In this document: in pieces, positions 1-6,746 of the stretch | How the letters are laid out: every line of letters begins with the position of its first letter | How positions within the stretch are numbered: the first letter of the stretch is position 1 | Source of the DNA: Lachnospiraceae bacterium | GTDB lineage: Bacteria > Bacillota > Clostridia > Lachnospirales > Lachnospiraceae | Length of the DNA: 9,091 bases | Assembly: GCA_021153325.1 (NCBI GenBank) | Contig: JAGKTQ010000051.1 | Location: forward strand, 1-9,091 | Reading direction: 5' to 3' | The notes under the pieces: model-generated | The model's database searches: none | The model's input: only the letters and a program-made list of their open reading frames with translations | Told to the model about the DNA's origin: nothing | Program-made: the position numbers and the translations under genes

Positions 1-69
1 TTACACTTCTACAAGGTCTCTTGGTAAATCATTTTTATTTAATTTTTCGTGCTTCCACTCATTGCCTTT
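1..69 (-). pseudogene. Possible C-terminal coding remnant downstream of guaA
   Basis: On the minus strand this stretch is open for 22 codons and ends in TAA at 1-3. The end of the translation reads KNDLPRDLVEV and is preceded by EWKHEKLN. It is closed on the upstream side by an in-frame TGA at 70-72 and contains no usable ATG, GTG or TTG start. The composition is protein-like, so it could be the tail of a decayed gene, but 22 codons can stay open by chance. I do not recognise the family. The rest of 1-104, between this and the guaA stop, shows no clear terminator hairpin. Confidence 0.2.
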
Positions 70-104
70 TCACGATGTAGGTGGTTGCCCGAAGATATGT
101 GGTA

Positions 105-1667
105 CTACTCAAACTCAATCGTTCCCGGTGGCTTACTTGTCAGATCATAGAATACCCTATTAACCCCTTTTACCTCGTTAATGATTCTACTCATGACCTT
201 CTGCAGCACATCAAATGGTATCTCGGCAGCTTCTGCTGTCATGAAGTCAATCGTGTTCACGGCTCTTAAGGCTACCGCATAGTCATAGGTTCTCTCGTCA
301 CCCATAACACCTACGGAACGCATATTGGTAAGTGCTGCGAAATATTGACCAATCGTTTTGTCTAATCCGGCATTGGCAATCTCTTCACGATAGATTGCAT
401 CGGCATCCTGTACGATCTTTACCTTATCGGCTGTTACTTCACCGATGATACGGATTCCAAGACCAGGACCTGGGAATGGCTGGCGGAATACAAGTTTTTC
501 TGGAATGCCCATCTCTAAGCCTGCTTTACGAACTTCATCTTTGAACAGGTTGCGGAGTGGCTCGATGATTTCTTTGAAATCAACGCAATCCGGCAGACCG
601 CCTACGTTGTGGTGGGATTTGATAACTGCTGATTCGCCGCCAAGTCCACTTTCTACTACGTCAGGGTAAATGGTTCCCTGTACAAGGAAGTCCACTGCTC
701 CGATCTTCTTTGCTTCTTCTTCAAAGACGCGGATAAATTCTTCACCGATAATTTTACGTTTCTTCTCCGGTTCTTCAACTCCGGCAAGTTTTCCATAGAA
801 ACGTTCCTGGGCATTCACACGGATGAAATTCAATTTGTATGGACCATTCGGACCGAATACTTCTTCTACTTCATCGCCTTCGTCCTTACGAAGTAAACCA
901 TGATCAACAAATACGCAAGTAAGCTGATCACCGATTGCTTTTGCGAGCATAACTGCTGCCACGGAGGAGTCAACACCACCGGACAATGCACACAATACTT
1001 TTCCATTTCCAACTTTTTCGCGAATTTCCTTAATAGAATTTTCCACGAAGGAATCCATTCTCCAAGTTCCTGCACAACCGCAGACACCTCTTACGAAATT
1101 GTAAAGCATCTTTGTTCCTTCCTGTGTATGCAGTACTTCTGGATGGAACTGAATTGCATAAAGTTTCTTTTCTGCATTTTCTGCTGCTGCAACCGGACAG
1201 TCTGCTGTGTGGGCAGTGATCTTGAATCCCGGTGCTGTTTTTGATATATAATCGAAATGGCTCATCCAGCAGATTGTAGTAGCAGCCACATCACTAAACA
1301 ATGGAGAAGTCTTGTCCACCATAACCTCTGTCTTACCATATTCACGTACCGGAGCTTTTTCTACTTTACCGCCTAATACATGCATCATCAGCTGTGCACC
1401 ATAGCAAAGTCCAAGTACTGGAATGCCAAGCTCGAACAATTCCTTTGTATATGTCGGCGCACCTGCTTCATAGCAGCTGTTTGGCCCACCGGTAAGAATA
1501 ATTCCTTTCGGATTCATTTCTTTGATCTGTTCAATATCTGTTTTGTAGGAATATATTTCACAGTAAACATTACATTCTCTGACGCGTCTTGCAACCAACT
1601 GATTGTACTGACCGCCAAAATCAATGACGATTACTTTTTCCTGGAAAAAGTTGTTTTCCATGCTCAT
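105..1667 (-). CDS. guaA: GMP synthase (glutamine-hydrolysing)
   Basis: Cytoplasmic enzyme for the last step of GMP synthesis: XMP + ATP + glutamine gives GMP, AMP, PPi and glutamate. Numbering from the chosen start (520 aa, normal for the family), the class I glutamine amidotransferase domain covers about residues 10-195. It contains the oxyanion motif LTGGPNS, the nucleophile Cys88 in GLCYGAQ, and the His175/Glu177 pair in FHPEV. The ATP-pyrophosphatase domain follows with the P-loop LSGGVDSS at about 228-235, then the C-terminal dimerisation domain with RQPFPGPGLGIR and the classic end KPPGTIEFE. An upstream in-frame ATG at 1688 would add MEEETDS, but those Glu codons are the GGAGGAGGAG ribosome binding site. 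ATG at 1667 sits 9 nt after it and is the better start; ATG at 1661 is also possible. Transcription is from its own promoter at 1713-1741. The gene is intact with no missing catalytic residues. Confidence 0.97.
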   Translation of the reverse strand: MSMENNFFQEKVIVIDFGGQYNQLVARRVRECNVYCEIYSYKTDIEQIKEMNPKGIILTGGPNSCYEAGAPTYTKELFELGIPVLGLCYGAQLMMHVLGGKVEKAPVREYGKTEVMVDKTSPLFSDVAATTICWMSHFDYISKTAPGFKITAHTADCPVAAAENAEKKLYAIQFHPEVLHTQEGTKMLYNFVRGVCGCAGTWRMDSFVENSIKEIREKVGNGKVLCALSGGVDSSVAAVMLAKAIGDQLTCVFVDHGLLRKDEGDEVEEVFGPNGPYKLNFIRVNAQERFYGKLAGVEEPEKKRKIIGEEFIRVFEEEAKKIGAVDFLVQGTIYPDVVESGLGGESAVIKSHHNVGGLPDCVDFKEIIEPLRNLFKDEVRKAGLEMGIPEKLVFRQPFPGPGLGIRIIGEVTADKVKIVQDADAIYREEIANAGLDKTIGQYFAALTNMRSVGVMGDERTYDYAVALRAVNTIDFMTAEAAEIPFDVLQKVMSRIINEVKGVNRVFYDLTSKPPGTIEFE

Positions 1668-1712
1668 TGAGTCTGTCTCCTCCTCCATATTTTTCTTTCA
1701 GTATCTTTTTAA

Positions 1713-1741
1713 ATTATACGTTAGGAACATCGGAAACACAA
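1713..1741 (-). promoter_or_regulatory. Sigma-A promoter of guaA
   Basis: On the minus strand a perfect -10 TATAAT (1713-1718) lies exactly 17 bp from a weaker -35 TTGTGT (1736-1741). The inferred 5' UTR is about 40 nt and ends in the strong GGAGGAG site before ATG 1667. This leader is too short for a guanine riboswitch, so any purine control here must act in another way. Confidence 0.7.
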
Positions 1742-1747
1742 GCTATT

Positions 1748-3094
1748 TTATGCTTGTTTCTTCATAATCCTTTCCCATTTGTTTCCCCGATACCGCAGTA
1801 CATAGCAGATTGCCCTGAATATCCAGTCGATTGTCATGGCAATCCAAACGCCCATAAGTCCCATATCAAAATAATAGCTGAAAATATACGCTGCACCAAT
1901 TCGGAATCCCCACATAGACAAAATAGCGATCACCATTGTCCATATCACATCTCCTGCTGCCCGAAGGGTATTCGGCAGTGTAAAAGATGGTATCCAAAAG
2001 AAAATAGCTAAGACCGCATGCCACCGGAGCACCTGTACTGAAAGTGCCGTCGTTTGCTCACTTGCCTGATAAATTCCTACAAGCTGTGGCGTGAATAAAA
2101 GGAAGACCAACGAAATAGCCGCAAGACATATTGTGGCAATCTTCATCAGTTTTCTTGTATAATAGCGCGCCTGTTCATATTCTCCTGCACCAACGCACAC
2201 GGATGCCACAGACAAAAGCGCATAGTTGATCGCCGTTCCCGGTAGAATATTAAAGCAGGCAAGCGCATTACAAATGGAATTGGCTGCAATCGCATAAGTT
2301 CCAAAAGTAGTCACCAGACTGAGCAGCAAAATCTTTCCAAGCTGAAACAGACTGTTTTCCAATCCGTTTGGGATGCCAATATGAAGAATCTTCTTGATCA
2401 ATGTTCCATTTAATTTCCAAGTGACTTGTCCTTTAAAATTGATGGTACGCTTTGTCTGGAACATCATAATGAAAATAATGATCATGGCAACAAATCTGGA
2501 AAAGCTGGTGGAAATTGCAGCACCTGCCACACCGAGTTTAGCACCATAGATCAAAATAGCATTTCCTACTATATTTAATCCATTCATCAAAGCCGAGATC
2601 CACATTGTTGTTTTAGAATCTCCCATAGCCCGGAACAGAGCAGCACACGCATTGTATAAAGCAAGCGGACAGATCGATATCGCCGTAAGGATCAAGTAAG
2701 TCTTGGCGCTCTCCATTACTTCCGCTTCTACCTGTCCAAAAATCCCCTTCAAAAGCGGATCATGAAAACCAATGAACAAAACTGTTACTATGAGTGAAGT
2801 CAACAGACAAAACAGAACCAACTGCCATCCTGCCGTGCTGGCTTTTTTAGCATCCTTCTGTCCTAAGGAATGTCCTGCTACAACAGCGCCGCCGGTCGCT
2901 AACGCCGTAAAAACATTAATGATCAAAATATTAATGGTATCCACAAGGGAAACGCCGGACATGGCGGCCTCTCCCTCACCTGCAATCATTACCGTATCGG
3001 CAAGTCCTACCAAAATGGAAAGCAACTGCTCCATAATAAGTGGAATGATCAATTTTTTTAAATCTTTATTGCTATATAGCATCTTTTCCTGCAT
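1748..3094 (-). CDS. MATE family multidrug/toxin efflux transporter
   Basis: Inner-membrane exporter of 448 aa, the usual MATE length. Family members swap H+ or Na+ for cationic drugs, dyes or metabolites; the substrate here cannot be told. The protein is hydrophobic throughout with roughly 12 predicted membrane segments. It starts with a short charged N-terminus, then LIIPLIMEQLLSILVGLADT, a typical MATE first helix (P, E/Q and the GxxDT motif). A second repeat begins around KILHIGIPNGLENSLFQLGK. AALFRAMGDSKTTM and the matching LPNTLRAAGD in the second half are the conserved inter-repeat loops (R-A-x-G-D). The C-terminus is short and basic (RIMKKQA). ATG 3094 follows AGGGA at 7 nt; an ATG four codons later (3082) follows AGGA at 4 nt and is an alternative. 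It has its own promoter at 3161-3189 and no clear terminator. Complete, no frameshift. Confidence 0.93.
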   Translation of the reverse strand: MQEKMLYSNKDLKKLIIPLIMEQLLSILVGLADTVMIAGEGEAAMSGVSLVDTINILIINVFTALATGGAVVAGHSLGQKDAKKASTAGWQLVLFCLLTSLIVTVLFIGFHDPLLKGIFGQVEAEVMESAKTYLILTAISICPLALYNACAALFRAMGDSKTTMWISALMNGLNIVGNAILIYGAKLGVAGAAISTSFSRFVAMIIIFIMMFQTKRTINFKGQVTWKLNGTLIKKILHIGIPNGLENSLFQLGKILLLSLVTTFGTYAIAANSICNALACFNILPGTAINYALLSVASVCVGAGEYEQARYYTRKLMKIATICLAAISLVFLLFTPQLVGIYQASEQTTALSVQVLRWHAVLAIFFWIPSFTLPNTLRAAGDVIWTMVIAILSMWGFRIGAAYIFSYYFDMGLMGVWIAMTIDWIFRAICYVLRYRGNKWERIMKKQA

Positions 3095-3158
3095 CTTCTG
3101 TTCCCTGCCTGTTCCAATGAAATAAAATAAAACAAGAATCTTTTGTTTTTCACCACAG

Positions 3159-3320
3159 TTATTTTATGCCTATTTCATGCTGATGTAAATATTTTTCTCG
3201 CGTTGCAAGCCCGCCTCTGATATGACGTTCTGATTTATTTACATCCAGCACTTTTCTGGCTTCTTTGGCAAGGGTAGGGTTCAACTGCATCAGACGTTCT
3301 GTTACATCTTTATGTATGGT
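3159..3320 (-). pseudogene. spoIIID: 3' fragment of the sporulation regulator gene spoIIID, interrupted by an element
   Basis: The minus strand is open for 53 codons plus TAA. It reads TIHKDVTERLMQLNPTLAKE, then ARKVLDVNKSERHIRGGLAT, then REKYLHQHEIGIK. This is the C-terminal half of SpoIIID. In B. subtilis the same region reads TVHKDLTERL...NPDLA...RHLRGGEATKLKY (recalled, not searched). SpoIIID is a ~90-residue mother-cell transcription factor that acts after sigma-E and is needed for sigK expression. The fragment begins inside the recognition helix (the SKST(V/I)HKD motif of the family); the N-terminal ~35 residues and the start codon are absent. Upstream, homology stops where the serine recombinase gene ends, in a different reading frame. 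All remaining codons are intact, with no stop or frameshift, so the gene was broken recently or is still selected for rejoining by excision. Confidence 0.87.
3161..3189 (-). promoter_or_regulatory. Sigma-A promoter of the MATE gene, inside the spoIIID 3' end
   Basis: Minus-strand -35 TTTACA (3184-3189) and -10 TAAAAT (3161-3166) each match consensus at 5 of 6 positions and are separated by exactly 17 bp. The -35 lies in the spoIIID codons for Tyr-Leu-His and the -10 overlaps the spoIIID stop codon. The 5' UTR would be about 60 nt. Confidence 0.65.
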
Positions 3321-3325
3321 TGTGG
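3306..3325. other. Predicted attachment site (element/spoIIID junction)
   Basis: SpoIIID homology begins at about 3320 (Thr-Ile-His-Lys-Asp), while the recombinase frame runs to its TAA at 3310-3312. The two frames therefore overlap in this short stretch, which must hold or border the crossover core. The exact dinucleotide crossover cannot be fixed without the other junction or an empty site. Confidence 0.55.
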
Positions 3326-4872
3326 GTATTTGGAATGGTTTCTTCTGTGCCTTCTATAAGCACAGTTTCATCTAATCCCAAGTCGCCGATAAGACGTAGG
3401 TAGATATCAACATTACCATCCTTGTCCACTTCAATTTTATTGATAAGACGTTTTAATTGTGTATTGGTCATTTCATGAACATCTGTGATATCTTCCATCT
3501 CTTTAAAGGTGCTGTTTAGAATTGCTTCTAACTGTTCTCCCTTTGTCAGATTGTAAGACACCATTTTCAGTTCATTTTCCAATCGCTCTATCTCTTTTCT
3601 CATACCACCGATTTTCTCATTCAATTCCTCTCTGGAAATCAAATCGTCGGTGTACATGTCCATATATTTCTCACGGGACTTACGTAGTTTATTTAACTCT
3701 GCGTTGAGTTCCTTTTCATATTCGATATTCTCATCCTTTGCTTTGTAGACACGCTGAAATTCTCTAATTACATGGTCGATAACCTTTTTCTTCTTGCTGA
3801 GTACATCCTGAAAGTACTCCTGCAGTACTTGAATCAGTTCTTCCTCATCTACTGTAATTGCATTCGGACAGCTATCTGCACCACGACCATTGTGACCGGA
3901 ACACACCCATCGCACATAAGTATTCTTATACTGACGAACACTTCTACGGAAAGACCAACCACAATCCTTACATTTAATCAATGTAGAGAATAAATGCTTG
4001 TTGCTTTGACGTTCGTGTGTCATCTTAAAGGAATCATGACGACCTTTCAAAATCTCCTGTGCCCTGTCAAAGATTTCGTCCTCAATGATACGAAGTTCCG
4101 GGCGAACTGTCACAAGCCATTCCGATTCATCTTTTTCCTTTCTCTGTCCGGTAAGGAAATCCGCAACCTCTTCTTTTCCGTTGATAATCTTTCCGGTGTA
4201 TATCTCGTTGGTCAGAATACGGCATACGGAATTCTGACTCCAATTATTTCCTCTCTTGGTTTTAACACCACGTTCATTTAGCATGTTAGCAATCTTCGCA
4301 CCACCAAAGCCTTCCTCGGTGTACCACTTGTACATCTGTCGGATAACCTTTGATTCTTCCTCATTGATGGATAGATTGAAATAGTCACCGATGGTTTTAT
4401 CGTATCCATAAACAATGTTTGGAACTCGACCTTTTTCTGCATTCATCTTCTTACCGAATTTGATACGCTTAGATGTATTCGCACTTTCTTCCTGCGCTAA
4501 TGCACCAAAGATGGTTAATACAAATTCAGAGTTACCCATACTAGTCATATTTGCGGTAAGAAACTGTGTCTCGATGCCAAGCGCTTTCAACTTACGAACA
4601 CTTTGTAATAGGTCCACGGTATTTCTGGCAAAACGGGAAATATCCTTTACCACAACCATATCAAATAAGCCTTTCTCAGCGTCTGAAAGCATACGCTGGA
4701 ATTCTTTACGGTTCTTGATTTTAGTTCCGGAAATACCTTCATCTGCATATAATTTAATAAGGTTGTCCCCTGTACGTTTTGTATATTCTAAGAAAAACTC
4801 TTTTTGAGTCTCTAAACTGTTGAGCTGGTCTTCTTTATCTGTGGAAACTCGGCAATATGCTGCTATGTTCAT
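3310..4872 (-). CDS. Large serine recombinase (site-specific integrase/excisionase)
   Basis: Full-length 520-aa large serine recombinase, the enzyme class that integrates and excises phages, integrative elements and skin-type sporulation elements. The N-terminal resolvase domain (about 1-150) has the catalytic Ser10 in AAYCRVST, with Arg8, plus Arg80 and Arg83 in KDISRFARN and the helix FGALAQEESANTSKRI. The recombinase domain follows (about 155-290: YGYDKTIGDY, then GFGGAKIANMLNERGVKTKRG and WSQNSVCRILTNEIYTGKI). A zinc-ribbon domain comes next with Cys301, Cys304, Cys324 and Cys335. A charged coiled coil lies at about 360-440. ATG 4872 follows AAAGGTAG at about 7 nt. It has its own TATAAT promoter. 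It is the last gene of the element, reads out towards the attachment site, and its stop codon overlaps the interrupted spoIIID in another frame. It is therefore the obvious candidate for the enzyme that made this insertion and could reverse it. Confidence 0.95.
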   Translation of the reverse strand: MNIAAYCRVSTDKEDQLNSLETQKEFFLEYTKRTGDNLIKLYADEGISGTKIKNRKEFQRMLSDAEKGLFDMVVVKDISRFARNTVDLLQSVRKLKALGIETQFLTANMTSMGNSEFVLTIFGALAQEESANTSKRIKFGKKMNAEKGRVPNIVYGYDKTIGDYFNLSINEEESKVIRQMYKWYTEEGFGGAKIANMLNERGVKTKRGNNWSQNSVCRILTNEIYTGKIINGKEEVADFLTGQRKEKDESEWLVTVRPELRIIEDEIFDRAQEILKGRHDSFKMTHERQSNKHLFSTLIKCKDCGWSFRRSVRQYKNTYVRWVCSGHNGRGADSCPNAITVDEEELIQVLQEYFQDVLSKKKKVIDHVIREFQRVYKAKDENIEYEKELNAELNKLRKSREKYMDMYTDDLISREELNEKIGGMRKEIERLENELKMVSYNLTKGEQLEAILNSTFKEMEDITDVHEMTNTQLKRLINKIEVDKDGNVDIYLRLIGDLGLDETVLIEGTEETIPNTHNHT

Positions 4873-4916
4873 GTTTAACTACCTTTCTGTTAGAGTTGTG
4901 GCGTTCTGTTACGACT

Positions 4917-4944
4917 ATTATATCTCATTTCAATAAAAAAACAA
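4917..4944 (-). promoter_or_regulatory. Promoter of the serine recombinase
   Basis: Minus-strand -10 TATAAT (4917-4922) is perfect. A -35-like TTGTTT (4939-4944) lies 16 bp upstream and overlaps the T-tract and 3' arm of the preceding terminator. The 5' UTR would be about 40 nt, ending in AGAAAGGTAG before ATG 4872. No obvious sigma-E-like promoter was recognised, so mother-cell-specific expression is not supported by this site alone. Confidence 0.55.
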
Positions 4945-4975
4945 GGCATTATTGATTTAGTTCAATAACACCTTG
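4935..4975 (-). terminator. Rho-independent terminator of the three-gene operon
   Basis: On the minus strand a 14-bp stem (arms 4962-4975 and 4942-4955) contains two G-U pairs. The arms read CAAGGTGTTATTGA and TCAATAATGCCTTG, closed by a 6-nt loop, and the stem is followed at once by seven Ts (4935-4941). It lies 14 nt after the SEC-C gene stop and separates that operon from the recombinase. Confidence 0.88.
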
Positions 4976-4989
4976 CTTGCATATTTTTC

Positions 4990-6210
4990 TTATGTTCTGC
5001 CACAACACTTTTTATACTTTTTACCCGACCCGCATGGACACGGATCATTTGGATATACCTTCTTTTGAGTTTTACCATCTGACACAATGTCAGCATTGCC
5101 GGCAAAATCAACCTGTACTCCCATTGCCGCCAATTCTGCAGACACATCTTTCAACATATTGGCTGCATTTGTGCTTCCGGGAACGATAACCGGTGGCTTA
5201 GCGAAATGTCCTCTCCTAATATCACTCTGCATAATTTCATTCGGTGTATGTCCTCTATGAATCTGCAATCGTGTGTGGTTATTAGCATTCTGCAAAAGAT
5301 TTACAAGTCTGTCCAATCTACGTTCGGTTAATTCCTCACCATATAAATCAAGAAAATATTGAAACATATCCTGAAAATCTACGTCATACTGAATTTTTGC
5401 CCAGACTTCAGCCGCTTCATCATCTGCATCCCTATAGGATAGTCCAATTTCCTTTTGGAAGAATTCTTTTAGTTTTTGGTATGCAGGTTCCATAGACAAA
5501 TATAAATTTTTATTATAATCTAACACTTCCTCAGCTGTTGGGATATAAAAGTCTTTACCCGCTTGAACATCCAATAGTTCTTTATATCTGTCATCATATG
5601 CCAGATACTCTGCAACAATAAACCTCTGTCCTTCTTCCAAGTGAGATTCTGTTAAATCCTTCGGAAATTCATTACACATATGCTCCAACTCTTCATAGGA
5701 AATGTGATATCCTTTTCTTGCATTGTACATTTCAAGCAAAACATCTTTATCAAACACACCATAAAAGTTTTCACCAAAATAAAGACATTGCGCAAGCCAT
5801 GACATCTTTTTCGTATATTGTCGAAACTCCGGTGTATTCAACTTTTTATATGCTTCCGCCACATCCACCGGCACATTGAGTTCATCCTTTTTATTCATAA
5901 AAGCATAATCTTTTTCCCGTAAAGCATATGCATTATCCAGCTCATCCTCCGTTGGTACAAACGGACACTCTATCGCACGTTCAAAAAGAGTTCTTTCTTC
6001 CGGTGAAAATGTAGCAATTCTTCTCTTCATTACCGAAGGAGCCAATAATTCATTGGCAATCTTTTCAGCTAATTCATCTTTTTTCAGACCAGACACTCTG
6101 CGGATTTGTAAATCGCCCGCATAATTTAAGAGGCTCTGCTTATCATACAGTTTCATTATATGACTTAACCTAATACCTTCCGGTCCATAAAGTACCTTTC
6201 TCATAGACAT
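4990..6210 (-). CDS. SEC-C motif-containing protein with a Rho-N/SAP-like N-terminus
   Basis: A 406-residue soluble, acidic, mostly helical protein. The last ~20 residues are a canonical SEC-C metal-binding motif, NDPCPCGSGKKYKKCCG, with Cys391, Cys393, Cys402 and Cys403 placed to bind zinc. The motif is known from the tail of SecA and many unrelated proteins. Residues about 15-55 (YDKQSLLNYAGDLQIRR, then GLKKDELAEKIANELL) resemble the small Rho N-terminal/SAP-like fold that often contacts nucleic acid; this is a pattern judgement only. The 300-residue middle is not recognised. ATG 6210 follows GGGGG at 8 nt; an ATG two codons later is also possible. It starts 23 nt after the YkgJ-type gene and is the last gene of the operon, with a strong terminator after it. 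SEC-C proteins occur in several roles, including mobile-element cargo, so no function is claimed beyond metal binding. Confidence 0.85.
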   Translation of the reverse strand: MSMRKVLYGPEGIRLSHIMKLYDKQSLLNYAGDLQIRRVSGLKKDELAEKIANELLAPSVMKRRIATFSPEERTLFERAIECPFVPTEDELDNAYALREKDYAFMNKKDELNVPVDVAEAYKKLNTPEFRQYTKKMSWLAQCLYFGENFYGVFDKDVLLEMYNARKGYHISYEELEHMCNEFPKDLTESHLEEGQRFIVAEYLAYDDRYKELLDVQAGKDFYIPTAEEVLDYNKNLYLSMEPAYQKLKEFFQKEIGLSYRDADDEAAEVWAKIQYDVDFQDMFQYFLDLYGEELTERRLDRLVNLLQNANNHTRLQIHRGHTPNEIMQSDIRRGHFAKPPVIVPGSTNAANMLKDVSAELAAMGVQVDFAGNADIVSDGKTQKKVYPNDPCPCGSGKKYKKCCGRT

Positions 6211-6233
6211 ATTCTTTTCCCCCGTGTTTCAGC

Positions 6234-6743
6234 TTATCTGCGTGCCCTAAATCCATATTCCTTCTTTAGTCTTTCAAATATTTCAAAGGCTACCGGACAT
6301 ATGGATACAGTATCTAAGAATCCTAACAGACTAAATAATCGTTCCGGTTGATTCGTGTATGGATACTTTTTGCAGTTATCCGGTCTGCACTCTCCCAGTT
6401 TACAATTCCCATCTTCCATTAGGAAATCACATGGTTTATGCTTTGTCTGATATCCAACATCAAACCTTGCTTTTTCTAAAAAGAACTCTACAAACTGCTC
6501 TGTCGTAATGCCTAAATGCTCCGCATCCTTTTCAATATCCTCTTCGGGTATGCTGCCCTTGTACATTTTACAACAATTTCTGCACTTGCTGCAGTCATAA
6601 TCTGCAAACAACTCATTATGCAGGCGAAGAAACTGTGCATCCAGTTCCTCTTCATCTGCATGCCCCTTTAAATAAGTTCTAAACTTAAAATTCTCGTTTT
6701 CTCTTTTCTTTGCTTCAATCTGTACTTTATCCGGTGCTATCAT
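6234..6743 (-). CDS. YkgJ family cysteine-cluster (putative zinc/iron-binding) protein
   Basis: A 169-residue cytoplasmic protein with the cysteine pattern of the YkgJ/CxxCxxCC family. Cys51, Cys54, Cys57 and Cys58 lie in CSKCRNCCKMYKGSIP, Cys105 in PCDFL, Cys114 in DGNCKLGECRP, and Cys119 and Cys124 in the RPDNCKKYP motif; Cys149 is near the C-terminus. Members are thought to bind a metal ion or Fe-S cluster, but the biochemical role of most is unknown. The N-terminal 45 residues are charged and helical. It begins 3 nt after the stop of the upstream AlbA_2-type gene, and its GAGGAG ribosome binding site lies in the last codons of that gene, so the two are probably translationally coupled. 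In the window it links a predicted ATPase with a SEC-C metal-binding protein. Confidence 0.88.
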   Translation of the reverse strand: MIAPDKVQIEAKKRENENFKFRTYLKGHADEEELDAQFLRLHNELFADYDCSKCRNCCKMYKGSIPEEDIEKDAEHLGITTEQFVEFFLEKARFDVGYQTKHKPCDFLMEDGNCKLGECRPDNCKKYPYTNQPERLFSLLGFLDTVSICPVAFEIFERLKKEYGFRARR

Positions 6744-6746
6744 ATT

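Noticed and set aside
900..1244. Plus-strand 114-codon ORF inside guaA.
   Set aside because: Antisense shadow of the glutamine amidotransferase and P-loop coding region, rich in Cys/His from reverse-strand codon use.
1668..1747. Possible guanine riboswitch ahead of guaA.
   Set aside because: The whole gap is 80 nt and the promoter uses over half of it; no aptamer-like stems were seen.
1738..1757. Inverted repeat ACAAGC/GCTTGT around the MATE stop codon, considered as a terminator.
   Set aside because: Stem of only 6 bp, 8-nt loop, no T-run after it on the minus strand; it also overlaps the -35 of guaA.
3129..3150. AAAACAA/TTGTTTT inverted repeat upstream of the MATE gene.
   Set aside because: Seven A/T-rich pairs in an A/T-rich leader; no stable stem or clear role.
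4415..4807. 130-codon plus-strand ORF.
   Set aside because: Lies entirely antisense within the catalytic and recombinase domains of the serine recombinase; no ribosome binding site or family resemblance.
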